DNA of 7,441 nucleotides from Sedimentisphaerales bacterium (GTDB lineage Bacteria > Planctomycetota > Phycisphaerae > Sedimentisphaerales > Anaerobacaceae). Shown here piece after piece: positions 1 to 6,439 of this stretch (the stretch's first letter is position 1; every line of letters starts with the position of its first letter). The DNA lies in the NCBI GenBank assembly GCA_016933985.1, contig JAFGTU010000229.1, forward strand, positions 1 to 7,441, written 5' to 3'. The translations under genes were made by a program, and so were the position numbers. Under the pieces are notes generated by a model that saw nothing but the letters and a program-made list of their open reading frames with translations, was not told the DNA's origin and ran no database searches.

Positions 1-1004
1 ACTACCAGGCCGACCTGCCCGCCGCGCCCTCCGACTCGCGTCCGCGTGATTTGCCCGCCGACGATTTCTACGCCGACTGGGCCGCCGTCGAATTCGGCCC
101 CGAAGCCGCAGAGCCTATCGCTAAATTGTTCGCAAGTCTCGACGGAGGATACTCATCCACAGCCGAGGGCCAGGGAAACACTAATCTGCCGCGCCCTTCA
201 ACGTGGATCGGAGGCCCCGGCGGTGTCAAGCCCGACCAAAGACCCTGGGCAGAGGTCGCAAAGGAGTACGACTTTGTCGATGAGTTCTGCCTATTGCTTC
301 CCAAAGTCAAGGGCGCCGCCGGCCAGGAGCGGTTCATATACTGGCTAAGCAATTTCCGCTATCTCCGCGCGGTCGGGCGCGTCAGTTGCGCCTGGGGACA
401 ATTCAACGCGGCGATGCAAAAGGTCAGAGATGCCAAAGAGCCGGACGTTCAAAAGCAGCTTGCCCGCGAGATCGTCCTGCCAATAAGAAAGGAGCTGGTT
501 GCCCGAATCGCCGAGGCGCACTTCTATTTGCTCGCTGCCGTCAACACGCCCGGTGCGATGGGTAACGTCGCCAACTGGCAGCAGCACGTAATGCCGACGC
601 TGCTCAACGGCCCCGGCGAGGAATTAGCAAAGATATTAGGCGAAGAGCTGCCCGATGACGCCATGCCTTCGAAGCAATACAATAGTCTGCCCCGGCTGAT
701 CGTGCCGACCGTCCGCACTACTCTTTCGCCGGGCGAAGACTTGAGGCTCAAGGTCGTTATCTTGCCTGCGAAGGAAACCAACGATGCCGCCCTGTACTGG
801 CGGACGATGGGTTCCGGCGAATTCAAGAAAATCGCCCTGACGCACGTCGCCCGGGCAGTCTATTCGGCCACTATCCCCGCAGACCAAATAGAGCAGCATG
901 ACATTGAGTACTACATAACGGCCCGCCGGGCCGAGACGCCCGACCTTGTATTCCCACCAGACGCTCCCCAAACGACGCAAACGGTTGTGATTATGGGCCG
1001 ATAG
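1..1004 (+). CDS. Secreted CAZyme-like protein, C-terminal part (5' end outside window)
   Basis: The frame is open from the first full codon at base 3 to the TAG at 1002-1004, giving 333 residues with no start needed, so the true start lies upstream. The TTG at 51 is just an internal codon. Residues about 17-215 look mostly alpha-helical. They carry an FGPEAAEPIAKLF segment, then a PRPSTWIGGPGG loop and a long helix pair rich in Arg, Trp and Tyr (near FRYLRAVGRVSCAWGQF). This resembles the helical regions that follow the catalytic barrel in large secreted glycoside hydrolases, such as alpha-glucuronidase-type enzymes, but I cannot assign a family. Residues about 228-333 look like an Ig/FN3-type beta-sandwich: alternating strands, YWRTMGSGEFKKI, a YSATIP turn and IEYYITARR. 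That pattern is common at the C-terminus of bacterial CAZymes. No catalytic motif is visible in this part. It converges on the lipoprotein gene, 21 bases away, with no clear terminator between them. Confidence 0.85.
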   Translation, partial: YQADLPAAPSDSRPRDLPADDFYADWAAVEFGPEAAEPIAKLFASLDGGYSSTAEGQGNTNLPRPSTWIGGPGGVKPDQRPWAEVAKEYDFVDEFCLLLPKVKGAAGQERFIYWLSNFRYLRAVGRVSCAWGQFNAAMQKVRDAKEPDVQKQLAREIVLPIRKELVARIAEAHFYLLAAVNTPGAMGNVANWQQHVMPTLLNGPGEELAKILGEELPDDAMPSKQYNSLPRLIVPTVRTTLSPGEDLRLKVVILPAKETNDAALYWRTMGSGEFKKIALTHVARAVYSATIPADQIEQHDIEYYITARRAETPDLVFPPDAPQTTQTVVIMGR

Positions 1005-1025
1005 CACCGGGACGGGCGAACGCCG

Positions 1026-3239
1026 TTAGAAAGTCTCTACGCTTTTTACAATGAACTTTGCGTAGTTATCTTCTTCGTATGTTCGCACCACATAGACGTG
1101 GCCGACTTTACACGGTGTCTCGTTTCTCGTATAACCTGTCTCGGCAGCTTCGGTGACCGAATCGAGAGAGACCGCCCCGGCATCGTAGAAGCCGTTGCGA
1201 CTTTTTGCGTAATACACACGAAATTTCAGTACACTCTTTTCCTGTCGCAGCTCGAGATCTCGAAGGTCGTTTGGTTCGTATCCTTCAACTTGTCCTTCAG
1301 AGAAGTCAACTCCGCCTTTGTAAGGACGCCAGTCGATGGTTCCTGTCTGAAGCTCACCGGATGCAAAATTGCGTGAGCCGTCTGCTTGATAAACGTAGTC
1401 AATGGTGATTCTATGCTCAGGATACAGCTTAAGACCTTTCACGACAGTTGCACCCTCATGTGGCGTAAACTTATCTGAATCAGGAGCATAGCCTGATTTG
1501 GAGAAATAAATCCCATGTTCCGCGCCGGACAGACCCTCAAAAGAATACTCACCATTCGGGTCTGTTTGTGTTATCATTTCAGGCCTTGCTCGATATGCGA
1601 ATGGAAAAGAAATTGAAACGTGCGCTCCTTCCACCGGGCGGTCATGGTCATCTGTGACTACGCCTTTAACGCAAGCTAACTTATCAGGCGGAGTCTTCTT
1701 CATCTCAAAATCCACGTATGTTATTTCCCCGCTCAATATGGTGATAGACGCATCGATAGGGTCGTATCCAAAAGCCCGCAGAATGAAGCCTTTATCAGGC
1801 CCTGCATAGTATGATTGTAGAGTCCTGCGCATGATGAACCACCCGCCTTCATATACGTCGAGGGGTACGTCAGCATTATGATGCAGGTTAATCATAATGT
1901 CTTTTCCGCTCCTAATGGGCGAACCGTCACTGAACTTAACTTGTCCTGCTATGCAGAGACCTCCGTTGGCCTGCAGCTCCGCTGTTCTTTCATCCAGGAT
2001 AGCTTGCAGGCGCGGCGGGAAATCCGCATACGATATATTCAGTGTTGTCGGCGGCGTCTCAGTAGCCGGCTTCTGAGTTTCAGCCTCTGCCTCATAAGAT
2101 TGCTTCTGTTTTTGCACCTTTTCAAACAGAATCTTGAGTGTATATTCGCTAATCTTCCCGCCGTCAATCAGGATTATATCTCCTTCTTGAATTGCCGGAC
2201 AACGCTGCGATTTGAAGCCCAATGCCGCTACATGGTTAATTGCCTCGAATTGTTCGGAAGATGAAGAAAGGGATTTATAATAAATCGGTGCATAAGAATT
2301 ACTAAGAGTCAATTTGTCATCGTTAACTCGGAAATTGAGATGTACCCGGCCGACAAAAGTCCTGAAATCTTCGTTCTTGAACTGATCCGGCGAGAGCGGG
2401 AAATATTTCCTGTCAACAAGAAACTCTCCGGCTCCGCTTGTTGCATCGGGATCGCTAAAGTCGTCCTTTTCTTTTGGACTTATCACATACCGGAATCCGA
2501 CTTCCCTTGGGTAGGATAATACAAAGTCTTGTTTAATAATTCGTTCGTCCATGTCTCGAATTGAAACTTTTGCGGGGTATGGGATGTAGCCGTCTTTTGT
2601 AGCTTCCAGCTCGCAAACTTCAAGCCCGAATCCGTCAATACGATAAAGACCTTCCGCGTTTGTGGCTGCAATTCCTTTTTTTGAAGATATTTTCACGCCT
2701 TCCAAAGGTTCTCCATTTTCATCCCTAATAGTCCCGGAAATAGATGCCGTACCTTCAGCCTTGACTTTTTCTAACACTATATGCCCCAGGTTGGCAGCCT
2801 CGCCCGGTATTAGAGTAACAACTTTCGTAAACGTTTTATGAGGCGGCCCCGGATCAATGACGATCTCTCTTTCAGTACTTTGGGACACTCTTTCCCATCG
2901 TGTCCAGGCAGTTCTATAAGGAACCCTCCAAATGCCGCTATAACTTCCCCTTCTTCCTGGATCGGAGTAACACCGATATTCTGCCTCGCCTGTTACATTT
3001 TTGATATCTTCAGCATCTAAATAAAGGGCCACCAAAGCGCCTTTCTGGTTTTTGATTTCTCTATCAATAACCTCCTGCAACTGTTTCCGGATTATAGACT
3101 CTTTATCAAATGCCTCTGTGGTTGCAGTATCTTCCTTTATAGGTTCCCTTATAGGCTCTTTCTTCTTACAACCATAACCGCCGGTTCCTATTATTGCTCC
3201 AAATAAAGCAAGCAACCCGGCTTTTCTTACACCGCTCAT
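1026..3239 (-). CDS. Large putative surface lipoprotein with carboxypeptidase-regulatory-like domains
   Basis: The product has 737 residues from the ATG at 3239. That start is chosen because AAAGGAG lies 5 bases upstream of it; the in-frame ATG at 3254 would put this Shine-Dalgarno inside the gene. An Arg-Lys n-region, a hydrophobic stretch (residues 7-19) and GGYGC suggest lipidation at Cys24, although Gly-Tyr-Gly is a poor lipobox. Cys24 is followed by a charged linker (KKKEPIREPIKED). Residues about 164-241 form a CarboxypepD_reg-like beta fold (SGTIRDENGEPLEGVKIS then NAEGLYRIDGF). Residues about 521-607 form a second (KGVVTDDHDRPVEGAHVSIS then DPNGEYSFEGL). Residues about 427-513 look like a degenerate third copy. 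A polar Lys/Gln/Glu/Thr/Pro linker lies near 376-400. The C-terminal part (about 610-737) ends in GHVYVVRTYEEDNYAKFIV, a pattern seen in surface beta-rich domains. Such domains usually act as structural or binding modules; no active site is seen. Function unknown; binding of an extracellular glycan or protein is an inference from the neighbours. The gene is AT-richer than those around it. Confidence 0.9.
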   Translation of the reverse strand: MSGVRKAGLLALFGAIIGTGGYGCKKKEPIREPIKEDTATTEAFDKESIIRKQLQEVIDREIKNQKGALVALYLDAEDIKNVTGEAEYRCYSDPGRRGSYSGIWRVPYRTAWTRWERVSQSTEREIVIDPGPPHKTFTKVVTLIPGEAANLGHIVLEKVKAEGTASISGTIRDENGEPLEGVKISSKKGIAATNAEGLYRIDGFGLEVCELEATKDGYIPYPAKVSIRDMDERIIKQDFVLSYPREVGFRYVISPKEKDDFSDPDATSGAGEFLVDRKYFPLSPDQFKNEDFRTFVGRVHLNFRVNDDKLTLSNSYAPIYYKSLSSSSEQFEAINHVAALGFKSQRCPAIQEGDIILIDGGKISEYTLKILFEKVQKQKQSYEAEAETQKPATETPPTTLNISYADFPPRLQAILDERTAELQANGGLCIAGQVKFSDGSPIRSGKDIMINLHHNADVPLDVYEGGWFIMRRTLQSYYAGPDKGFILRAFGYDPIDASITILSGEITYVDFEMKKTPPDKLACVKGVVTDDHDRPVEGAHVSISFPFAYRARPEMITQTDPNGEYSFEGLSGAEHGIYFSKSGYAPDSDKFTPHEGATVVKGLKLYPEHRITIDYVYQADGSRNFASGELQTGTIDWRPYKGGVDFSEGQVEGYEPNDLRDLELRQEKSVLKFRVYYAKSRNGFYDAGAVSLDSVTEAAETGYTRNETPCKVGHVYVVRTYEEDNYAKFIVKSVETF

Positions 3240-3244
3240 GATAG

Positions 3245-3251
3245 CTCCTTT
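3245..3251 (-). promoter_or_regulatory. Ribosome binding site that fixes the lipoprotein start
   Basis: On the minus strand the sequence reads AAAGGAG, five bases before the ATG at 3239. It is a near-perfect Shine-Dalgarno. It lies within the first codons of the longer reading that begins at 3254, so the shorter form (MSGVRKAG...) is the better start. This form also gives a more compact export signal. Confidence 0.75.
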
Positions 3252-3293
3252 CATACTGTCTCTGAAATTCTCGTATGAGGTTCGGACAACGGC

Positions 3294-3322
3294 ATATTAC
3301 AGGGGGTGCGAAATGATTGCAA
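3294..3322 (-). promoter_or_regulatory. Candidate sigma70-type promoter for the lipoprotein gene
   Basis: Read on the minus strand, TTGCAA (3317-3322; 4 of 6 matches to the -35 consensus) is followed after 17 bases by TAATAT (3294-3299; 4 of 6 matches to the -10 consensus). Transcription would begin near 3287, giving a leader of about 48 bases before the ATG at 3239. Spacing is ideal but both boxes are imperfect, so this is a plausible candidate only. Confidence 0.35.
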
Positions 3323-3385
3323 ACAGCAAGTTGCCCGCTTTTGAAAGAGGGTTAAGCTGTTGGGCCGGTGTAGCCTTGAATTGGC

Positions 3386-3414
3386 GTGACTTACTATTTT
3401 GCCCGTAGTATAAT
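3386..3414 (+). promoter_or_regulatory. Sigma70-type promoter for the GH5-like gene
   Basis: A perfect TATAAT (3409-3414) lies exactly 17 bases downstream of GTGACT (3386-3391), which matches the TTGACA consensus at 4 of 6 positions. The predicted transcript start is near 3421, leaving a leader of about 33 bases. The gene's Shine-Dalgarno GGAG (3443-3446) is 7 bases before the ATG at 3454. Together with the minus-strand candidate this makes 3240-3453 a divergent control region. I see no convincing operator palindrome in it. Confidence 0.6.
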
Positions 3415-3453
3415 GCATCCGATATATGAGTGTTTTTTCGACGGAGATAAGAA

Positions 3454-5583
3454 ATGACTGTCCTTACGTGGTTTGTATTGGCTTTTGCGGGGGTGAATCC
3501 TCTAAGCGATTCGGGGCCGCAAATCGCCATAAGAGCATCGCAACCCCAGGTGGGCAAGTATGAGAAGCTGGAGCTGTCTATTGAGACAGGCCGGCGATAT
3601 GAAAATCCGTTCGACCCGCAGGAGGTCGATTTGACTGTGCGGCTCAGCAGTCCAAGCGGCAAGACCATGGTACTGCCTGCCTTCTTCTGTCAGGACTATG
3701 AGCGACGGAAGATGAATCAGGGCCGCACCAGGGAGAACTGGTTCTATCCTCTCGGCGGCGGGGCGTGGAAGGCACGCTTTGCACCGATGGAAACGGGAGG
3801 GTATTCGGCTGTGGCTCTACTCAAGGATAAGATCGGAACGGCCCAATCGAGCAGCATTCGATTCGAGTGCACCGCGTCGAAGAGCAAGGGCTTTCTCACC
3901 GCGGGCAGGAGCGACCCTCGTTTCTTCGAGTTCAGCGAAGGCCAGCCGTTCTTCGTCATCGGCCAGAATCTCGCCTATATCAGCGGCGGCCAGTATGTGA
4001 ATTTGACGAAGGCCGAGGAGATATTCGCAAAGCTCTCGGAGAACGGCGCAAACTTCCTTCGTATCTGGACCTGCTGCAAGGACTGGGCGATGGCTATCGA
4101 AGCCCGCAAAAGCGCCTGGGGCCGGTCGTGGGGCGGAAAGTTGCCGATTGTCCCAATCCCGGGCGGCGATGATGCCGACAGTCCCCGAAAGTGCGTCAAG
4201 CTCGAAGGCGGCGACGGGGCCTCGATAAACGTTGAGCCGTGCCATCCGGTCCCCATGTGCCCACAGAAGCGCTACGTCCTAAGCGGGCGATTCATGGCCG
4301 ACGGCCCCAGCGGCCTGCGGATGCAGCTCTCGCACGGAAGCCCGCCGCCTATCTTTGCCGCTGCGCCTGACGGCAAGTGGACGCAATTTCGGCATGAGTT
4401 TGTCGCCGGCGAGAATGACTATTGGCTCGGCAGGCTCGCCTTCAGCCTAACAGGTTCCGGAAAAGTCTGGCTCGATAATCTCTCGCTCAAGGAAATCGAC
4501 GGCGCCGCTGAGCTGCTCTGGGAAGCCGACGTAAACCGTCCTGAGAGGGGCTACTACAACCAGGTCGATTGCTTCATTCTCGATAAGGTCATCGAAGCGG
4601 CCGAGCCGAACGGCATATATCTCATGCTTTGCCTGATTACAAGGGACCTCTATATGGACTCTCTGTCCAAGGTCGATAGCGACGAGTATCGCCGGGCCGT
4701 TCAAGATGCGCAGAACTTCATGCGCTATGCCGTGGCTCGGTGGGGATATTCCACCGGCGTCGGCGCGTGGGAGTACTTCAACGAGATGGACCCCGGCAAA
4801 CCTACCGACAAATTCTACGATGAAGTCGGCAAGTATCTCGAAGATATCGACTTCTACAAGCATTTGCGTACGACAAGCACGTGGCATCCCTCGGCCAAAG
4901 ACTGCCGGCACGGGCGAATCGATATCGGCCAACTCCATCACTATATGCGCACTGAGACCAAGGAAGATTTTAAGGACGAAGTGGCGGTAATCATAGAGAA
5001 GACGCGCTTCCTGAGAGAGCACGCCCCGAATAAGCCCGTCTTGATCGGCGAGTTCGGCCTGGCCACGCCCAAGTGGGGCCAGAGCGAATACATGAAGCAG
5101 GACAAGGAAATGGCGCATTTTAACACCTCGCTTTGGGCCTCGGCCTTTGCCGGCGGCTCCGGCACGGCTATGTTCTGGTGGTGGGACCAGCTCGACAGGC
5201 AGGATGCCTACGGCCGCTATCGCCCCTTGGCCTTGTTCCTCAAAGGTGTCTCGTTTTCGGGCCTGGATCCGATCAAGGCCGCTCTGACCGATGGTGATGC
5301 TCGAATCCTCGGCTATCAAGGCCCAGATCGCGCGTACTTCTGGCTGTCCGATCCGAAAGCCGCTTGGTGGAATCTCGTCGTGGAAAAGCTGGAGCCGGCA
5401 GAGACCAAGCCCGCCGCGATTGAAATTCGCGGACTGAACCCGGGCGACTACTCGGTCGAATGGTGGGACACCCGCGCCGCAGCCGTTGTCCGAACCGACC
5501 GAATTTCATTGGCCGCCGGGACCTTCAGAGCAACGGTCCCTGCTTTCAAACGAGACATCGCTTGCAAGGTAAAACGCCAATAG
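3454..5583 (+). CDS. Secreted DUF5060/GH5-like glycoside hydrolase with inserted carbohydrate-binding-like module
   Basis: The product has 709 residues. The start is well fixed: GGAG is 7 bases upstream and an in-frame TAA sits at 3448-3450. The N-terminus (MTVLTWFVLAFAGV) is a short hydrophobic export-type signal but lacks the usual basic residues. Residues about 24-140 match the DUF5060 Ig-like domain that precedes many GH5-type barrels. The barrel starts near 146 (GFLTAGRSDPRFFEF, then GQPFFVIGQNLAY). It continues with AEEIFAKLSENGANFLRIW and ends in the family-typical FWWWDQLD (574-581). By analogy with clan GH-A retaining enzymes, Glu444 in YFNEMDP is the likely acid/base and Glu533 in VLIGEFGL the likely nucleophile. 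Residues about 228-350 form an inserted beta-sandwich resembling CBM4/9-type modules (YVLSGRF, WTQFRHEF, KVWLDNLSLKE). Residues about 650-709 form a C-terminal beta domain (GDYSVEWWDTR) like those often paired with DUF5060. It probably hydrolyses a plant or algal polysaccharide outside the cytoplasm; the exact substrate cannot be read from the sequence. Confidence 0.92.
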   Translation: MTVLTWFVLAFAGVNPLSDSGPQIAIRASQPQVGKYEKLELSIETGRRYENPFDPQEVDLTVRLSSPSGKTMVLPAFFCQDYERRKMNQGRTRENWFYPLGGGAWKARFAPMETGGYSAVALLKDKIGTAQSSSIRFECTASKSKGFLTAGRSDPRFFEFSEGQPFFVIGQNLAYISGGQYVNLTKAEEIFAKLSENGANFLRIWTCCKDWAMAIEARKSAWGRSWGGKLPIVPIPGGDDADSPRKCVKLEGGDGASINVEPCHPVPMCPQKRYVLSGRFMADGPSGLRMQLSHGSPPPIFAAAPDGKWTQFRHEFVAGENDYWLGRLAFSLTGSGKVWLDNLSLKEIDGAAELLWEADVNRPERGYYNQVDCFILDKVIEAAEPNGIYLMLCLITRDLYMDSLSKVDSDEYRRAVQDAQNFMRYAVARWGYSTGVGAWEYFNEMDPGKPTDKFYDEVGKYLEDIDFYKHLRTTSTWHPSAKDCRHGRIDIGQLHHYMRTETKEDFKDEVAVIIEKTRFLREHAPNKPVLIGEFGLATPKWGQSEYMKQDKEMAHFNTSLWASAFAGGSGTAMFWWWDQLDRQDAYGRYRPLALFLKGVSFSGLDPIKAALTDGDARILGYQGPDRAYFWLSDPKAAWWNLVVEKLEPAETKPAAIEIRGLNPGDYSVEWWDTRAAAVVRTDRISLAAGTFRATVPAFKRDIACKVKRQ

Positions 5584-5644
5584 CCCGCACAAACGAAAAA
5601 CGTGCAGTGTACGCAATATCCGTTTCGCACACGCGGAAATGCTA

Positions 5645-5673
5645 TTGACGCGGGCGGAAAACAGAGTTATTAT
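5645..5673 (+). promoter_or_regulatory. Sigma70-type promoter for the deacetylase-glycosyltransferase operon
   Basis: TTGACG (5645-5650, 5 of 6 consensus matches) is followed after 17 bases by TATTAT (5668-5673, 5 of 6). The predicted transcript start is near 5680, giving a leader of roughly 105 bases before the deacetylase ATG at 5785. It lies in the 201-base gap after the GH5-like gene, where I see no clear rho-independent terminator; the hairpins there have only 4-5 base pairs and no T-tract. The deacetylase and glycosyltransferase genes therefore probably have their own promoter, though read-through from upstream is possible. Confidence 0.6.
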
Positions 5674-5713
5674 TCCTGCGTTCCTTGAATTCACGGACAA
5701 AGGGCAGAAATCA

Positions 5714-5788
5714 ATGAAGTATGAAGCTTCCTGTAATGTTTCGATTGTGAACACCGGCTGCGTCCGCAGTAAGGAGCGGTGTCAATGA
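5714..5788 (+). CDS. Possible 24-residue leader ORF overlapping the deacetylase start
   Basis: An ATG at 5714 opens a reading frame of 24 codons (begins MKYEASCNVS, ends SKERCQ). Its TGA at 5786-5788 overlaps the deacetylase ATG as ATGA. AAAGGG at 5699-5704 lies 9 bases upstream and could serve as its ribosome binding site. The ORF lies wholly within the predicted leader transcript, and the downstream gene's own Shine-Dalgarno lies inside it. This geometry is typical of translational coupling. The peptide has three cysteines and no recognisable domain, and it has no run of a single amino acid that would suggest classic attenuation. It is too short to exclude chance. Confidence 0.3.
   Translation: MKYEASCNVSIVNTGCVRSKERCQ
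5771..5776 (+). promoter_or_regulatory. Ribosome binding site that fixes the deacetylase start
   Basis: AAGGAG sits 8 bases before the ATG at 5785. An alternative in-frame GTG at 5779 would be only 2 bases from it, too close for initiation, so the ATG is preferred. Confidence 0.75.
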
Positions 5789-6420
5789 CAGGTCGTAAAT
5801 TGGACCAGCCTGGATGGCCTTTTGAGCGTTGTGCCGTTATCGTGGCCCACCCGGACGACGAAACGTTGTGGGCCGGAGGCACGATTCTTCTGCATCGAGA
5901 GTGCAGTTGGACGGTAGTGGCCTTGTGTCGAAAGAGCGATCCCGACCGCGCCCCAAAATTCGCCGCGGCCATGCAGGCGCTTAACGCCTCGGGCGCTATG
6001 GCTGACCTCGACGATGGTCCTGAACAAGCTCCTTTGGACGCTCACCGCGTACAGCAGGCCGTCCTCGATACGCTCCCGTCGGATCGCTATGATCTGATCG
6101 TCACGCACAGCCCCTTTGGCGAATACACGCGGCACCTTCGCCACGAGGAGGTCGGAAAGGCCGTGCTGGCCTTGAGAGAGGCGGGCCGGTTGTCCGCCGG
6201 GCAAGTGAGGCTTTTTGCCTACGAAGACGGTGGAGGAAAACACCTTCCGCGAGCGGTTAGGGATGCGGATGTGTATATAAGGCTGCCGAATGAAGTATGG
6301 CGGCAGAAGTACCGTATCATAAACGAAGTATATGGCTTCGCAGCCGAGACCTTCGAGGCCATGACAACACCGAAAGAAGAGGCCTTCTGGGTCTTTCGTA
6401 AAATGAAGGCCAAAAACTAA
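5785..6420 (+). CDS. PIG-L/LmbE-family N-acetyl-sugar deacetylase
   Basis: The product is 211 residues, slightly short for the family, and has no signal peptide, so it is likely cytoplasmic. The hallmark AHPDDE motif is at residues 21-26. In this zinc-dependent family (MshB, BshB, PIG-L) its His and second Asp bind the metal and the first Asp acts as general base, here His22, Asp25 and Asp24. The second family motif is at 108-123 (HSPFGEYTRHLRHEEV), with His117 and His120 as candidates for the third metal ligand. The C-terminal region (IINEVYGFAAETFEA, then EEAFWVF) is typical of the subfamily found among glycan-synthesis genes. Members remove the acetyl group from N-acetylglucosaminyl or similar sugar conjugates; the substrate here is unknown. 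A glycosyltransferase gene follows after 19 bases, so the two are probably co-transcribed and act on the same glycan or glycoconjugate. A role in low-molecular-weight thiol synthesis (as for BshB, which also pairs with a GT4 enzyme) is an alternative. Confidence 0.9.
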   Translation: MTGRKLDQPGWPFERCAVIVAHPDDETLWAGGTILLHRECSWTVVALCRKSDPDRAPKFAAAMQALNASGAMADLDDGPEQAPLDAHRVQQAVLDTLPSDRYDLIVTHSPFGEYTRHLRHEEVGKAVLALREAGRLSAGQVRLFAYEDGGGKHLPRAVRDADVYIRLPNEVWRQKYRIINEVYGFAAETFEAMTTPKEEAFWVFRKMKAKN

Positions 6421-6439
6421 CTTTAGCGGGAATTGAAAG

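Noticed and set aside
1005..1025. GC-rich mini-hairpin between the convergent stop codons
   Set aside because: The stem is 3-4 base pairs with a very small loop and no T-run directly after it on either strand.
3240..3254. Upstream ATG at 3254 as the lipoprotein start
   Set aside because: The AAAGGAG ribosome binding site lies downstream of it and is properly spaced for the ATG at 3239.
3381..3402. Possible sigma54 promoter (TTGGCG ... TTTTGC) before the GH5-like gene
   Set aside because: The GG and GC elements are 16 bases apart where sigma54 promoters need about 10; the sigma70 boxes fit far better.
3297..3668. Minus-strand 123-codon frame across the divergent region
   Set aside because: It overlaps both the strong promoter and the start of the GH5-like gene, has no recognisable domain and no good ribosome binding site; it is a shadow frame.
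4447..5319. Minus-strand 290-codon frame antisense to the GH5-like gene
   Set aside because: The plus-strand frame carries clear catalytic motifs throughout; long antisense frames are expected in GC-rich coding DNA.
5584..5640. Short inverted repeats (such as TCCG...CGGA and GCAC...GTGC) as a terminator after the GH5-like gene
   Set aside because: Stems are only 4-5 base pairs and no T-tract follows, so a rho-independent terminator is not supported.
5779..5784. GTG at 5779 as the deacetylase start
   Set aside because: It is only 2 bases from AAGGAG; the ATG at 5785 has normal 8-base spacing.
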